A DNA stretch of 64,000 nt from Chitinophagales bacterium (GCA_023957245.1 JAMLHJ010000002.1:1-64000); one strand, 5' to 3'; counted from the stretch's first letter, positions 30,101 to 37,002 are shown. Translations and numbers: made by a program. Notes: generated from the sequence alone by a model not told the origin.

Positions 30101-31988
30101 AAAACTAAATCAGTTTTACGAAAACAAAGTTCAGCAAATTCATATTGTTGGCGAATACGCAAAAAAAATGATAACTGACTACAAAAATGCTTTACAGTTT
30201 GTAGAAGATTATTTTCAATTAAATTATTCTTCGTTTCTCAATAAATATTTTAAAGGCAGTCGTCAAAATGAAATTAAAAGAAATATAACACCTGCCAAAT
30301 TCAAGCAACTTTTCGGAGACCTTTCTCCAACACAATTAAAAATTATAAATGACAACGAAACAAAGCATATTGTTGTTGCTGCTGGCCCAGGAAGCGGGAA
30401 AACAAGGGTTTTAGTTCACAAACTTGCTTCTTTGCTTTTAATGGAAGATGTGAAGCACGAACAGTTGCTTATGATTACTTTTTCAAGAGCAGCAGCAACC
30501 GAATTTAAAAAGCGTTTACTTAAACTTATTGGAAATGCAGCAAACTACATTGAAATAAAAACTTTTCATTCATACTGTTTTGATTTGTTGGGCAAAGTGG
30601 GCAGTTTGGAAAAATCAGACGAAATTATAAAAAAGACGATTCAGAAAATACAAAACAATGACGTTGAAGCAAGCCGAATAACAAAAACTGTTTTAGTAAT
30701 TGATGAAGCACAAGATATGGACAAAGATGAGTATGGGTTGATAAGTGCTTTGATGAAACAAAACGAAGAAATGAGAGTTATTGCGGTTGGTGATGACGAC
30801 CAAAATATTTATGAATTTCGTGGAGCAAGTTCTAAACACCTTGAACAATTCATTCATGAAAACGAAGCAATCAAACACGAATTAGTTGAGAATTACAGAA
30901 GTAAAAGCAACCTTGTTGATTTTGCAAATCAATTTGTAAAACGAATTTCTCACAGACTAAAACAAACTCCAATCATTGCAAATCAAAGCGATAACGGGAA
31001 AATTAAAATTGTTCGTTATCAAAGCGGAAACCTCATTAACCCGCTTGTTCAAGACATTCTTACAACAGGACTTTCGGGAACAACTTGCATATTGACAAAA
31101 ACAAATGAAGAAGCACTTCAAATTACAGGGTTAATTTTGAAAAATAACATTCAGGCAAAATTGATTCAGTCAAATGATGGTTTCAGTTTATACAATCTTA
31201 ATGAGGTTCGCTATTTTTTAAGCCATTTGAACTTGGCTGATGATATTTATACAATCAACGATGATGTTTGGTTGAACGCAAAGCGTAAAGTGGTAAACAA
31301 ATATCGTCATAGTAATAAATTGGAGATTTTAGGGAACATCATCAGAGAATTTGAAGCATCAAATCCCAAAAAGAAATACAAATCTGACTTAGAAGTTTTC
31401 ATTCGTGAATCTAAACTTGAAGATTTCTTCAACGAAAATGGTGAGACTATTTTCGTTTCAACAATTCACAAAGCAAAAGGAAAAGAATTTGACAATGTTT
31501 TTATAATGCTTGAGAACTTCAATCCAACGACAGACGAAGCAAAACGGCTTTTATATGTTGCAATGACAAGAGCAAAAACAAATTTGACTATCCATCTCAA
31601 CTCAAACTTTCTTGATAACCTCACAGTAGACAATATAGAACGAATTGGAAACAAAGAAATTCATTTGCAACCAAAAGAATTAGCGATGCACTTGTCATTA
31701 AAAGATGTTTGGCTTGACTATTTCATATCCCGACAAATTTTCATTTCAGAACTTAAAAGTGGAGACATGCTTACAGTAAACGGAGATGAATGTTTAGATA
31801 CCCATGGGAAATCCGTATTAAAATTTTCAAAGCATTTTGTTGATCAAATTGAAAGTATGAAAGCAAAAAATTATGAATTGAAAAGTGCAAAAGTGAATTT
31901 TATTGTTTATTGGGAAAAAGAAGAAACAGAGCAAGAAGTGAAAATTGTTTTACCTGAACTACGCTTTGAAAGAACAATTGAAACATAG
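27144..31988 (+). CDS. DEDDh exonuclease - RecQ helicase - UvrD-like helicase fusion
   Basis: One 1614-residue protein holds three nucleic-acid modules. Residues 10-150 are a DnaQ-like exonuclease (motif I D16-T-E18; GHNIFNHDIKYI with D66; NNPLNDSIKAKDLL). Residues 270-640 are a RecQ core (FPTGGGKS with K302, DEAH 400-403, AGRAGRDE); winged-helix-like regions follow to about 1000. Residues 1060-1560 are a UvrD/Rep-type SF1 helicase (GPGSGKT with K1086, DEAQ near 1187, GDDDQNIYEFRG, TIHKAKG, YVAMTRAK). The TTG start is favoured because motif I precedes the first internal Met (residue 48). It probably processes DNA ends or replication forks, and a phage-defence role is possible. It is flanked by attC-like copies C and D1. 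Confidence 0.93.
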   Translation: MTGERENTDYSIAFIDTEIEPKNGKVLDIGSVKDNGAFFHKTSITDFMQFLKGTQFICGHNIFNHDIKYIGKTLNDAGINSANIIDTLFLSPLLFPTKPYHSLLKDDKLQSEDTNNPLNDSIKAKDLLYDEIATFKQTDEALKQIFYLLLNDKKEFHSFFCYIAYSSSCTDIERLIREKFKNEICENVDLANIISEKPIELAYCLSLINSFIQHKKIHSITPPWVLKTYPEVEQIMFRLRNKPCISGCEYCNNILDAHKGLKRFFDFDSYRSYGGESLQEKAVKAAIDNKSILAVFPTGGGKSITFQVPALICGETSKGLTIVISPLQSLMKDQVDNLEKIGITDAVTINGLLDPIERAKSFERVEDGSASMLYISPESLRSKTIERLVLGRKIARFVIDEAHCFSSWGQDFRVDYLYIGDFIKSIQEKKNLEDGIPISCFTATAKQKVIEDIRDYFKEKLSLNLELFTSKASRTNLQYKVFEKGDEEEKYQQVRDLIEDKNCPTIIYVSRTRKAYTLAERLTEDGFTAKPYHGKMDAKEKTANQNAFIAGEVPIMVATSAFGMGVDKKDVGMVIHYEVSDSLENYIQEAGRAGRDENITADCFVLFNEEDLSKHFILLNQTKLSIKEIQQVWKAIKEITRFRSTVSNSALEIARKAGWDDNVIEIETRVTTAIAALEDAGYLKRGQNMPRVFANSILSKNVKEAIDKINASERFIGNQKEKGVRIIKKLFSSKSRKQTTDESAESRIDYISDHLGIVKEEVINIVNLLREEKILADAKDLTAFIKKGENKNRSFNIVDTFSKIETFLLPFFEEQEKIFHIKELNEQAEEKGLNDISTNKIKTILNFWAIKNWIKRQSLESKNHVTVLALFPKELLKYKLEKRHALAKFIVEFLYEKSNMNVSEEDSAKEEVLVEFSVQELKSAYEGSSSLFKVNINLDDIEDTLFYLSRIEAIKIEGGFLVVYNRLTIERTEQNNKKQYTKDDYQKLNQFYENKVQQIHIVGEYAKKMITDYKNALQFVEDYFQLNYSSFLNKYFKGSRQNEIKRNITPAKFKQLFGDLSPTQLKIINDNETKHIVVAAGPGSGKTRVLVHKLASLLLMEDVKHEQLLMITFSRAAATEFKKRLLKLIGNAANYIEIKTFHSYCFDLLGKVGSLEKSDEIIKKTIQKIQNNDVEASRITKTVLVIDEAQDMDKDEYGLISALMKQNEEMRVIAVGDDDQNIYEFRGASSKHLEQFIHENEAIKHELVENYRSKSNLVDFANQFVKRISHRLKQTPIIANQSDNGKIKIVRYQSGNLINPLVQDILTTGLSGTTCILTKTNEEALQITGLILKNNIQAKLIQSNDGFSLYNLNEVRYFLSHLNLADDIYTINDDVWLNAKRKVVNKYRHSNKLEILGNIIREFEASNPKKKYKSDLEVFIRESKLEDFFNENGETIFVSTIHKAKGKEFDNVFIMLENFNPTTDEAKRLLYVAMTRAKTNLTIHLNSNFLDNLTVDNIERIGNKEIHLQPKELAMHLSLKDVWLDYFISRQIFISELKSGDMLTVNGDECLDTHGKSVLKFSKHFVDQIESMKAKNYELKSAKVNFIVYWEKEETEQEVKIVLPELRFERTIET

Positions 31989-31996
31989 AAATGAAA

Positions 31997-32183
31997 ATCA
32001 AGCCTAAAATAAAAAGCCTAAAATACAGCAAACCAATACTGATGATGTGAAGATTTTTGCTATTTATCACAAGCAGTTAATTCCAATTATTATAGGCATT
32101 ATTCATCTTGCTTTTTTGTCCTTAAATGCAAAATATTAATTATGTGTGAAAGAGTTTGCGAATGATTTTTTTGCAGACTGACT
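31997..32183 (+). repeat. attC-like intergenic repeat, copy D1 (187 bp)
   Basis: This copy is nearly identical to D2, with one inserted base and a few substitutions. It begins 9 bp after the helicase stop and ends in TTTGCAGACTGACT, immediately before TTAGGC, which matches the integron R-box pattern (G/T)TTRRRY. Confidence 0.85.
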
Positions 32184-32267
32184 TTAGGCAACATTCTACA
32201 AAAATCCAAAATAAAATTTAAGATTTCCGAAAAAGTACTTATCTTTTGCGTTAGTAACGTTAAAAGT

Positions 32268-32550
32268 GTGATCGTAAATTTTGGAAATAAGGAAACTGAG
32301 AAAATCTGGAACGGAATTGTTTCTAAAAAAACTTCCGAGAGAAATTCAAGAAGTTGCAAGGCGAAAATTGAGAATGATAAATAATTCGATTGATGAAACT
32401 GACTTAAGAATCCCGCCAGCAAATCGTCTTGAAAAATTAAAAGGAGATTTAAAAGAGTTCTATAGCATAAGAATTAACAATCAATGGAGAATTGTTTTCA
32501 AATGGGAAAATGGCAATGCTTTTGAGGTAGAAATTATGGATTATCATTAA
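32268..32550 (+). pseudogene. higB: HigB-type toxin (RelE superfamily), frameshifted at an A7 run
   Basis: Two frames together give a full-length HigB. From the GTG at 32268, VIVNFGNKETEKIWNGIVSKK matches the family N-terminus. After the seven A residues at 32325-32331 the frame must shift to continue LPREIQEVARRKLRMINN...NRLEKLKG...YSIRINNQWRIVFKW...VEIMDYH. A run of six A would restore one frame. The toxin is therefore either inactivated by slippage, made only by ribosomal or transcriptional slippage on the A run, or misassembled. Reading the downstream frame alone from the TTG at 32281 gives a wrong N-terminus. The antitoxin HigA follows by 10 bp. HigB toxins cleave mRNA on ribosomes. Confidence 0.82.
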
Positions 32551-32560
32551 AATCGAAATT

Positions 32561-32872
32561 ATGGGAAAATTAAGAAACATATCGCCTGGAGAAGTTTTAT
32601 TAGAAGAATTTTTAATTCCTCTTGAAATTTCACAATATAGATTGTCAAAAGATTTAGACATTCCACAAACAAGAGTTTCGGAAATCATTAAAGGTAACAG
32701 AAGGATTTCCGCAGATACAGCTGTAAGACTTAGTGCTTGTTTTGGCAATTCCGCAAAATTTTGGCTTGGACTTCAAGATGATTATGATATTGAAAATGAA
32801 ATGTCGGAAAAATCTAATGAGGTAAAAAGAATTAAAAGAATCAGAAAGGATAAAGAGAAAACCCTCTACTAA
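32561..32872 (+). CDS. higA: HigA-type XRE-family antitoxin
   Basis: The 103-residue protein has a helix-turn-helix of the HigA type: ISPGEVLLEEFLIPLEISQYRLSKDL followed by PQTRVSEIIKGNRRISADTAVRL (about 8-60) and the characteristic FWLGLQDDYDIE. It would neutralise HigB and repress the operon. The C-terminus is basic (KRIKRIRKDKEK). The toxin-first order is the norm for higBA. It ends just before attC-like copy D2, whose left end starts 2 bp after the stop. Confidence 0.93.
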   Translation: MGKLRNISPGEVLLEEFLIPLEISQYRLSKDLDIPQTRVSEIIKGNRRISADTAVRLSACFGNSAKFWLGLQDDYDIENEMSEKSNEVKRIKRIRKDKEKTLY

Positions 32873-32873
32873 C

Positions 32874-33059
32874 ATCAAGCCTAAAATAAAAAGCCAAAAA
32901 TACAGCAAACCAATACTGATGATGTGAAGCTTTTGCTATTTATCACAAGCAGTTAATTCCAATTATTATAGGCATTATTCATCTTGCTTTTTTGTCCTTA
33001 AATGCAAAATATTAATTATGTGTGAAAGAGTTTGCGAATGATTTTTTTGCAGACTGGCG
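32874..33059 (+). repeat. attC-like intergenic repeat, copy D2 (186 bp)
   Basis: This is the reference copy. Its left end has GCCTAA and AAGCCAAAAATACAGCAAA; its right end is TTTGCAGACTGGCG followed by TTGGCAG. GCCAA at the left pairs with TTGGC at the right junction, and GCAAA further in pairs with TTTGC, matching the R''-L''...L'-R' order of attC sites. The inner part does not form one long stem. Confidence 0.85.
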
Positions 33060-33134
33060 TTGGCAGAAAGGATTGCAAAATGCTGCACAACAATAATTTA
33101 GACTGTGAAAGGAGGGCTTTTTCTACTAGACAAA

Positions 33135-33165
33135 TTGATTTTCAATTCGAAAAACTATATCTTTG
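33135..33165 (+). promoter_or_regulatory. Complete -33/-7 promoter of the PemK module
   Basis: TTG at 33135-33137 and TATCTTTG at 33158-33165 are separated by 20 bp, the classic Bacteroidota spacing. The ATG follows only 4 bp after the -7 box, so the transcript would start at or next to the start codon. Confidence 0.65.
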
Positions 33166-33169
33166 CAAC

Positions 33170-33601
33170 ATGGTTTACAACCTGACATATTCGACAAGTA
33201 TTTTGGAATCTCTTGGAGTTCTATCATGTTTCAATATTGCTGAAACTATTTGGGAGAAATATGAGAAATTCGCTATTCCTAAAATCAAGGAATCGACTAT
33301 TAAGATAAGAGGATCTTTGTATTACCTCAAAGACTTAACACCAAGTCAAGCGGCTAAGGAGGTAAATTCAATTAGTTCATTTATTCTAGTTTTGACTAAA
33401 CTCAGAACTGTAATAGAACCTATTGACGACAGAGAGTTTAAAGAGTTCAAAATTGCCGCTTTGGACTTTTTCGACGCGGTTGACTTTCTATGCTCTAATC
33501 TTCAAGACATAGCAGACATTCATAGCTCTTACGAAATTTCTAAGCCAGTTTTAGCAACTGACTGGGACAGTAACGAAGACGAACATTGGAATAATTACTA
33601 A
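33170..33601 (+). CDS. Unrecognised 143-residue protein, putative antitoxin partner of PemK
   Basis: The start is placed at the ATG at 33170 because the longer frame from 33032 would run through repeat copy D2 and the promoter. The product is helical and acidic toward its end, with PSQAAKEVNSISSFILVLTKL and a C-terminal WDSNEDEHWNNY. I recognise no named family. It ends 5 bp before the PemK/MazF-like gene, which suggests translational coupling, and an acidic tail is usual for antitoxins that block PemK toxins. The antitoxin role is inferred from position only. It lacks an obvious ribbon-helix-helix or AbrB DNA-binding motif. Confidence 0.65.
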   Translation: MVYNLTYSTSILESLGVLSCFNIAETIWEKYEKFAIPKIKESTIKIRGSLYYLKDLTPSQAAKEVNSISSFILVLTKLRTVIEPIDDREFKEFKIAALDFFDAVDFLCSNLQDIADIHSSYEISKPVLATDWDSNEDEHWNNY

Positions 33602-33606
33602 GAGAT

Positions 33607-33942
33607 ATGAAATATAACCAAGGTGACATCATTCTACTTCCATATCCATATACTGACTTATCAAACACTAAGCAACGACCAGCTGTTATTATCTCGAAAG
33701 ACTTCGTAAACAAACAGAATTACATTGTAGCAAAAATTACATCAGTGATAAGAGGAGATAAGTTTTCATTCCCAATTGCAGCAACGGACATTGACAGAGA
33801 ACTTAAATATGAGAGTGAAGTTCGCACAAATGAAGTGTTTACAGTGAGCCCAACTATCATAATCAAGAAGTTTGCATCCTTCAAGAAAGAGCCACTAATA
33901 CGATTGACCGAGAATATCAAGAACAACATTTCTGTAGAGTGA
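33607..33942 (+). CDS. PemK/MazF-family mRNA interferase toxin
   Basis: The 111-residue protein begins with the family motif YNQGDIILLPYPYTDLSNTKQRPAVII, in which the G-D-I-v-l-v-p-f-P-f and kxRPavv blocks form the SH3-like core. It continues with NYIVAKITSV and a Thr/Ser-containing third strand (VRTNEVFTVSPTII). MazF/PemK proteins are sequence-specific endoribonucleases. It is the second gene of a two-gene module with the 143-residue protein, between attC-like copies D2 and E. Confidence 0.9.
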   Translation: MKYNQGDIILLPYPYTDLSNTKQRPAVIISKDFVNKQNYIVAKITSVIRGDKFSFPIAATDIDRELKYESEVRTNEVFTVSPTIIIKKFASFKKEPLIRLTENIKNNISVE

Positions 33943-33979
33943 CGGACAGTAGCCCATTCACTAACATTATGACAAATAG

Positions 33980-34151
33980 AAAAATGCCATAAATACAGCA
34001 AGCCAATACTGATGATGTGAAGCTTTTGCTATTTATCACAAGTAGCCTATACCAATTATTATAGGCATTATTCATCTTGCTTTTGTGTCCTTAAATGCAA
34101 AATATTAATTATGTGTGAAAGAGTTTGCGAATGATTTTTTGCAGACTGACG
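33980..34151 (+). repeat. attC-like intergenic repeat, copy E
   Basis: From AAAATGCCATAAATACAGCA to TTTGCAGACTGACG this copy is nearly identical to D1 and D2, with local differences (GTAGCCTATACC for GCAGTTAATTCC). Similarity stops exactly before TTGGAAG. Its left box, ATGCCA, is close to the complement of the TTGGCAG that begins the same module at 33060. Confidence 0.85.
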
Positions 34152-34232
34152 TTGGAAGAATATTTTTTGAGCAAAGCAAGAGCCTATCGAAGAAAATAAT
34201 TAACTTTGAATTGGAGTTAAAATGAATTAGAA

Positions 34233-34463
34233 ATGGATATTCAAACAAGAAAAATAGAATTTATTCAATCTTTTTTAAAACTACAAAGTGAAGAGGTAAT
34301 TTCTAAACTTGAAAAAATTTTAAAGAAAAACCAAGTAGATGAAACCTCGGAAGATTTAAAACCATTTTCAATTGAAGAACTGAATAACAGAATTGCACAA
34401 TCTGAAAAGGATTTTGACAATGGAAAATTCAAAACAACTTCCGAACTTTTAGCAAAATACTAA
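34233..34463 (+). CDS. Small antitoxin of a ParE/RelE-type module
   Basis: The 76-residue acidic, helical protein (IEFIQSFLKLQSEEVISKLEKILKK; PFSIEELNNRIAQSEKDFDNGKF) resembles the short antitoxins that precede RelE/ParE toxins in Bacteroidota. In these the C-terminal segment wraps the toxin. It has no visible DNA-binding fold beyond the N-terminal helices. The stop is 4 bp before the toxin start. Confidence 0.8.
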   Translation: MDIQTRKIEFIQSFLKLQSEEVISKLEKILKKNQVDETSEDLKPFSIEELNNRIAQSEKDFDNGKFKTTSELLAKY

Positions 34464-34467
34464 ACTA

Positions 34468-34788
34468 TTGGACTACAAAATTATTTGGTCTCAGTTTTCA
34501 GAAATTGAAATTGACAATATCTATGATTATTACAAAAACAAGGCAAACTCAAAGCTTGCATCAAAAATTGTCAAAAACATTCTTGTTGCTCCAAATATCC
34601 TAATAAAAAACACAAAAATTGGAGTTCCAGAGCTAAATTTAAAAGATAGGGAAATAGAATATCGTTATATAGTTTCGACAAACTACAAAATTATCTATTC
34701 AATAAATGATGCAGATAAGACTATTCGTATAGCAGATGTTTTTGACACAAGACAAAATCCTGCAAGAATAGAAAAACGTATAAAATAA
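34468..34788 (+). CDS. RelE/ParE-superfamily toxin
   Basis: The 106-residue protein starts at TTG (DYKIIWSQFSEIEIDNIYDYYK) directly behind the antitoxin. It has the superfamily pattern of an N-terminal helical hairpin and a C-terminal beta sheet (EIEYRYIVSTNYKIIYSINDADKTIRIADVFDTRQNP). The DVFDTRQNP end is the typical catalytic or interaction strand of this toxin group. It may inhibit gyrase (ParE type) or cleave mRNA (RelE type); the sequence does not decide. It is followed by attC-like copy F. Confidence 0.88.
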   Translation: MDYKIIWSQFSEIEIDNIYDYYKNKANSKLASKIVKNILVAPNILIKNTKIGVPELNLKDREIEYRYIVSTNYKIIYSINDADKTIRIADVFDTRQNPARIEKRIK

Positions 34789-34798
34789 AAAGTCTTCA

Positions 34799-34991
34799 CA
34801 TAACTTCATTACGAAAAGTAAAAGTGATAAATACTGGAGTTCAATACTATGACAGTGAGGCTTTTGGCTATTCGTATTATTTCGCCAGATTCAGTAGCAA
34901 TTCAATTATTGAGGGCATTATTTATTGTTTTAAAACAAGAAATATTAATTATATTTGGAAGGCTTGGTGAAGATGTTTTCGCTGACTGAGG
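34799..34991 (+). repeat. attC-like intergenic repeat, copy F
   Basis: This is a more divergent copy, closest to C (both share ATTACGAAAAGTAAAA at the left and AATATTAANTATATTTG at the right). It ends CGCTGACTGAGG before TTAGTTGC, at the same junction position as copies D1, D2 and E. Confidence 0.75.
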
Positions 34992-35033
34992 TTAGTTGCA
35001 AAATTAGTTGCCGACACATAAAGAAACATTTGT

Positions 35034-35090
35034 ATGAAATGGGAAACCAAGCTATACGATATTATAGAAAAATTAAATAAAATCAAATAA
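35034..35090 (+). CDS. 18-codon ORF overlapping the next start codon
   Basis: The frame MKWETKLYDIIEKLNKIK ends in TAA, whose last A is the first base of the next ATG (TAATG). Such an overlap suggests translational coupling, so this could be a leader peptide or the residue of a longer partner protein. There is no further evidence that it is translated. Confidence 0.25.
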   Translation: MKWETKLYDIIEKLNKIK

Positions 35091-35338
35091 TGCAAAAGAA
35101 ATGTCCAACGTGTGGTAAAAAATCTCACAATTTTGAATTGGAAGAGGCGTTAAATTGTGTTCCTCCCAAGAATGTATTGAAATTTGGCGAGTATGTAATT
35201 GACAAAAAATACAGAAATGCCCTTTATAAAAAACATCCATATTATAATGCCGAAGAAATTGTAGGCTCTTTTTTAGGGCATAATCCATATTTTCCTAGCC
35301 AAGAAATATGGGAAAACTCTAAAGATGAAATGAATTAA
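35090..35338 (+). CDS. Small Cys-motif hypothetical protein
   Basis: The 82-residue protein begins MQKKCPTCGKKSHNF, a single CPxCG knuckle, with one further Cys at about residue 23. A half zinc ribbon is possible, needing another ligand or a partner. The rest (FGEYVIDKKYRNALYKKHPYYNAEEIVGSFLGHNPYFP) is aromatic-rich and I do not recognise it. It is the last module of the cassette-like array, between copy F and the terminal copy G. Confidence 0.6.
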   Translation: MQKKCPTCGKKSHNFELEEALNCVPPKNVLKFGEYVIDKKYRNALYKKHPYYNAEEIVGSFLGHNPYFPSQEIWENSKDEMN

Positions 35339-35439
35339 ATACATATCTTCGCAAATATGAATTACACAAAAAATATTTGAAAAATGTTTTTTTACTACTA
35401 ACAAAATATCAAAAAATGACCTACTCTGCTACTATACTT

Positions 35440-35530
35440 TATAACAAATAAAAAAACTATCAACACAGCAACCCTATACTGATGCTTTAAGACTTATTAC
35501 TATTTCTTGTTCTTCGTCTAGTTCAGCACC
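35440..35530 (+). repeat. Degenerate terminal attC-like repeat, copy G
   Basis: CACAGCAACCCTATACTGATG, GCTTTAAGACTTATTACTATTTCTTG and CAGCACCAATATTGTA align with the left and middle parts of copies D-F. The right end is missing, and ordinary chromosomal sequence follows. It marks the right end of the array. Confidence 0.55.
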
Positions 35531-35550
35531 AATATTGTAAAATCCCCCTT

Positions 35551-37002
35551 TTAAACAAAATGTCTTTCGTAAAAATCCATAGCATTTTTGCGCATAATCT
35601 TATCGACTATTTCTTCAGGAGATTGTTGATACCACAATGTTTTTCCGTATCGAGTTCTTTCCAAAAACGAAACCATATCTTGGTACAATTGAGGATAAGT
35701 AGAACATTGGTCATAAGGTTCAATATGTTCAATAGCTCCATCTAAATCGGACCCAATTGCTATACTATTCCAACCTGTTTCGTTTCCGACAGCCTTGACA
35801 ATTTGAAGTGCATTGTCAAAAAACACTCTTAGATTGGCTTCTTTAATCTTATCCTTGTCAGTAACACCATTGATATGATTTTTGAAAAACTCTCCTCCTC
35901 CCAATTTGTGTTTGTCCAACATAATACCTATCAATCCAGTGGAATTATGAATGAGATTAATTTCTTCGTCAGAAATATTTAAACTCCAACTATTGAAATG
36001 TTTGGATTCATATTTTGCAGGACTGTCAGGAGTTCTCACGCTACCAGTCATAGTTTTAAATCCATTGACACCTGTATGGCTACTTATCACAGGGATTTTG
36101 TCGTTGGGAGAGATATAATTATAACTTTTTATCCAATTGTAGTATTCAATTCGACCTTTTACACTCATGTGTTTGGTATCCACAATAATACGTTTGCCAT
36201 TATTGACACTTGCATATTCTTTGAGGACTTTAATACCTAAGCCTGTTAAGCCAGTATCTATACCTTTGTTTTGATTTAATAAATTTCTTGAACCACCTGC
36301 AAAACTTCTTGAATGGCCGCACAATTGGTTGTAAAAATGATGGCTAAGATTGACCGTCAATGGAGGAGTTTCCCAAGATTTGATGATGCCAATATGCTCT
36401 TCCAGCTTTCTTTTCATTTGGGCTGTAGTGAGTTTTGTAGTCAGCATTTCTTCGTCAAATAATACATGCGAACCTTCAATCGCAACGATAACAGCTAAGG
36501 TCGTTTCGTCTTTCTCTAAAACATTTTTTAGCTCAGCATAATTATTGACAATTTTATAAGCACTTTGTCCATCTGGGGATTTTCCTTGTCCTTCTTTCAA
36601 ATATCTGTATTCATCTAGTAAATCACCAAAATAATTTTGAGACTCTCTCATATATTTGATACTATCGACAGTATATCCACTGAGTATTTGCAATACTTCA
36701 TCTTGAGCCTTTTTGTTTACAATCAGATTGGGAAGGTTTCTCATATTCATAAAACCTTTTTCCATTGGGTATAAAGAGGCTGTCGCAACACGTAATTTGC
36801 CTTCTGAAAGATTGTAAAAATTAGTTTGAGTATATTTTGCCAGACCTTCTGTATTACTCATTACAAATTTTGCTGGATTGGTTTTGCCAATGTCATGAGA
36901 ATAGCTATCCCAAATATTTTTTCTTGGATAGGGACGACCTGAGTTAAAAGATTTTAAAGTAGGGTGAATATGAATATCGGCAAAATATTTTCCAGAGGAC
37001 AT
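35551..37002 (-). CDS. Peptidase M19 (membrane dipeptidase)-like metalloenzyme
   Basis: The 483-residue protein has the amidohydrolase-fold hallmarks of family M19. These are an N-terminal HxH-type motif (ADIHIHPTLK, residues 9-18), VNLSHHFYNQLCGH near 230, IVDTKHMS near 275, VISSHTG near 310 and IAIGSDLDG near 425. M19 enzymes are zinc dipeptidases or related hydrolases. The family normally carries HxD in the first motif; here it reads HIH, so metal binding and specificity may differ. No signal peptide is seen. It is monocistronic on the minus strand at the right border of the accessory array. Confidence 0.82.
   Translation of the reverse strand: MSSGKYFADIHIHPTLKSFNSGRPYPRKNIWDSYSHDIGKTNPAKFVMSNTEGLAKYTQTNFYNLSEGKLRVATASLYPMEKGFMNMRNLPNLIVNKKAQDEVLQILSGYTVDSIKYMRESQNYFGDLLDEYRYLKEGQGKSPDGQSAYKIVNNYAELKNVLEKDETTLAVIVAIEGSHVLFDEEMLTTKLTTAQMKRKLEEHIGIIKSWETPPLTVNLSHHFYNQLCGHSRSFAGGSRNLLNQNKGIDTGLTGLGIKVLKEYASVNNGKRIIVDTKHMSVKGRIEYYNWIKSYNYISPNDKIPVISSHTGVNGFKTMTGSVRTPDSPAKYESKHFNSWSLNISDEEINLIHNSTGLIGIMLDKHKLGGGEFFKNHINGVTDKDKIKEANLRVFFDNALQIVKAVGNETGWNSIAIGSDLDGAIEHIEPYDQCSTYPQLYQDMVSFLERTRYGKTLWYQQSPEEIVDKIMRKNAMDFYERHFV

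Noticed and set aside
32281..32550. HigB as an intact 89-residue gene starting at TTG 32281
   Set aside because: Its first 20 residues do not resemble the family, whereas the alternate frame upstream of the A7 run does. The gene is treated as frameshifted.
33032..33169. Longer N-terminus for the PemK partner (start at 33032)
   Set aside because: It would translate through the right end of repeat D2 and across the promoter; the ATG at 33170 is the first plausible start.
31997..34991. Intergenic repeats read as insertion sequences or MITEs
   Set aside because: They have no terminal inverted repeats with flanking target duplications and no transposase. Their ends coincide with a recombination-type junction and they alternate regularly with unrelated genes.
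24743..35530. CRISPR array
   Set aside because: The repeats are about 170-200 bp, separated by whole genes, and no short regular repeat-spacer pattern or cas gene is present.
35551..37002. M19-like gene as part of the cassette array
   Set aside because: It is on the opposite strand and lies beyond the degenerate terminal repeat G, so it appears to be flanking chromosome.
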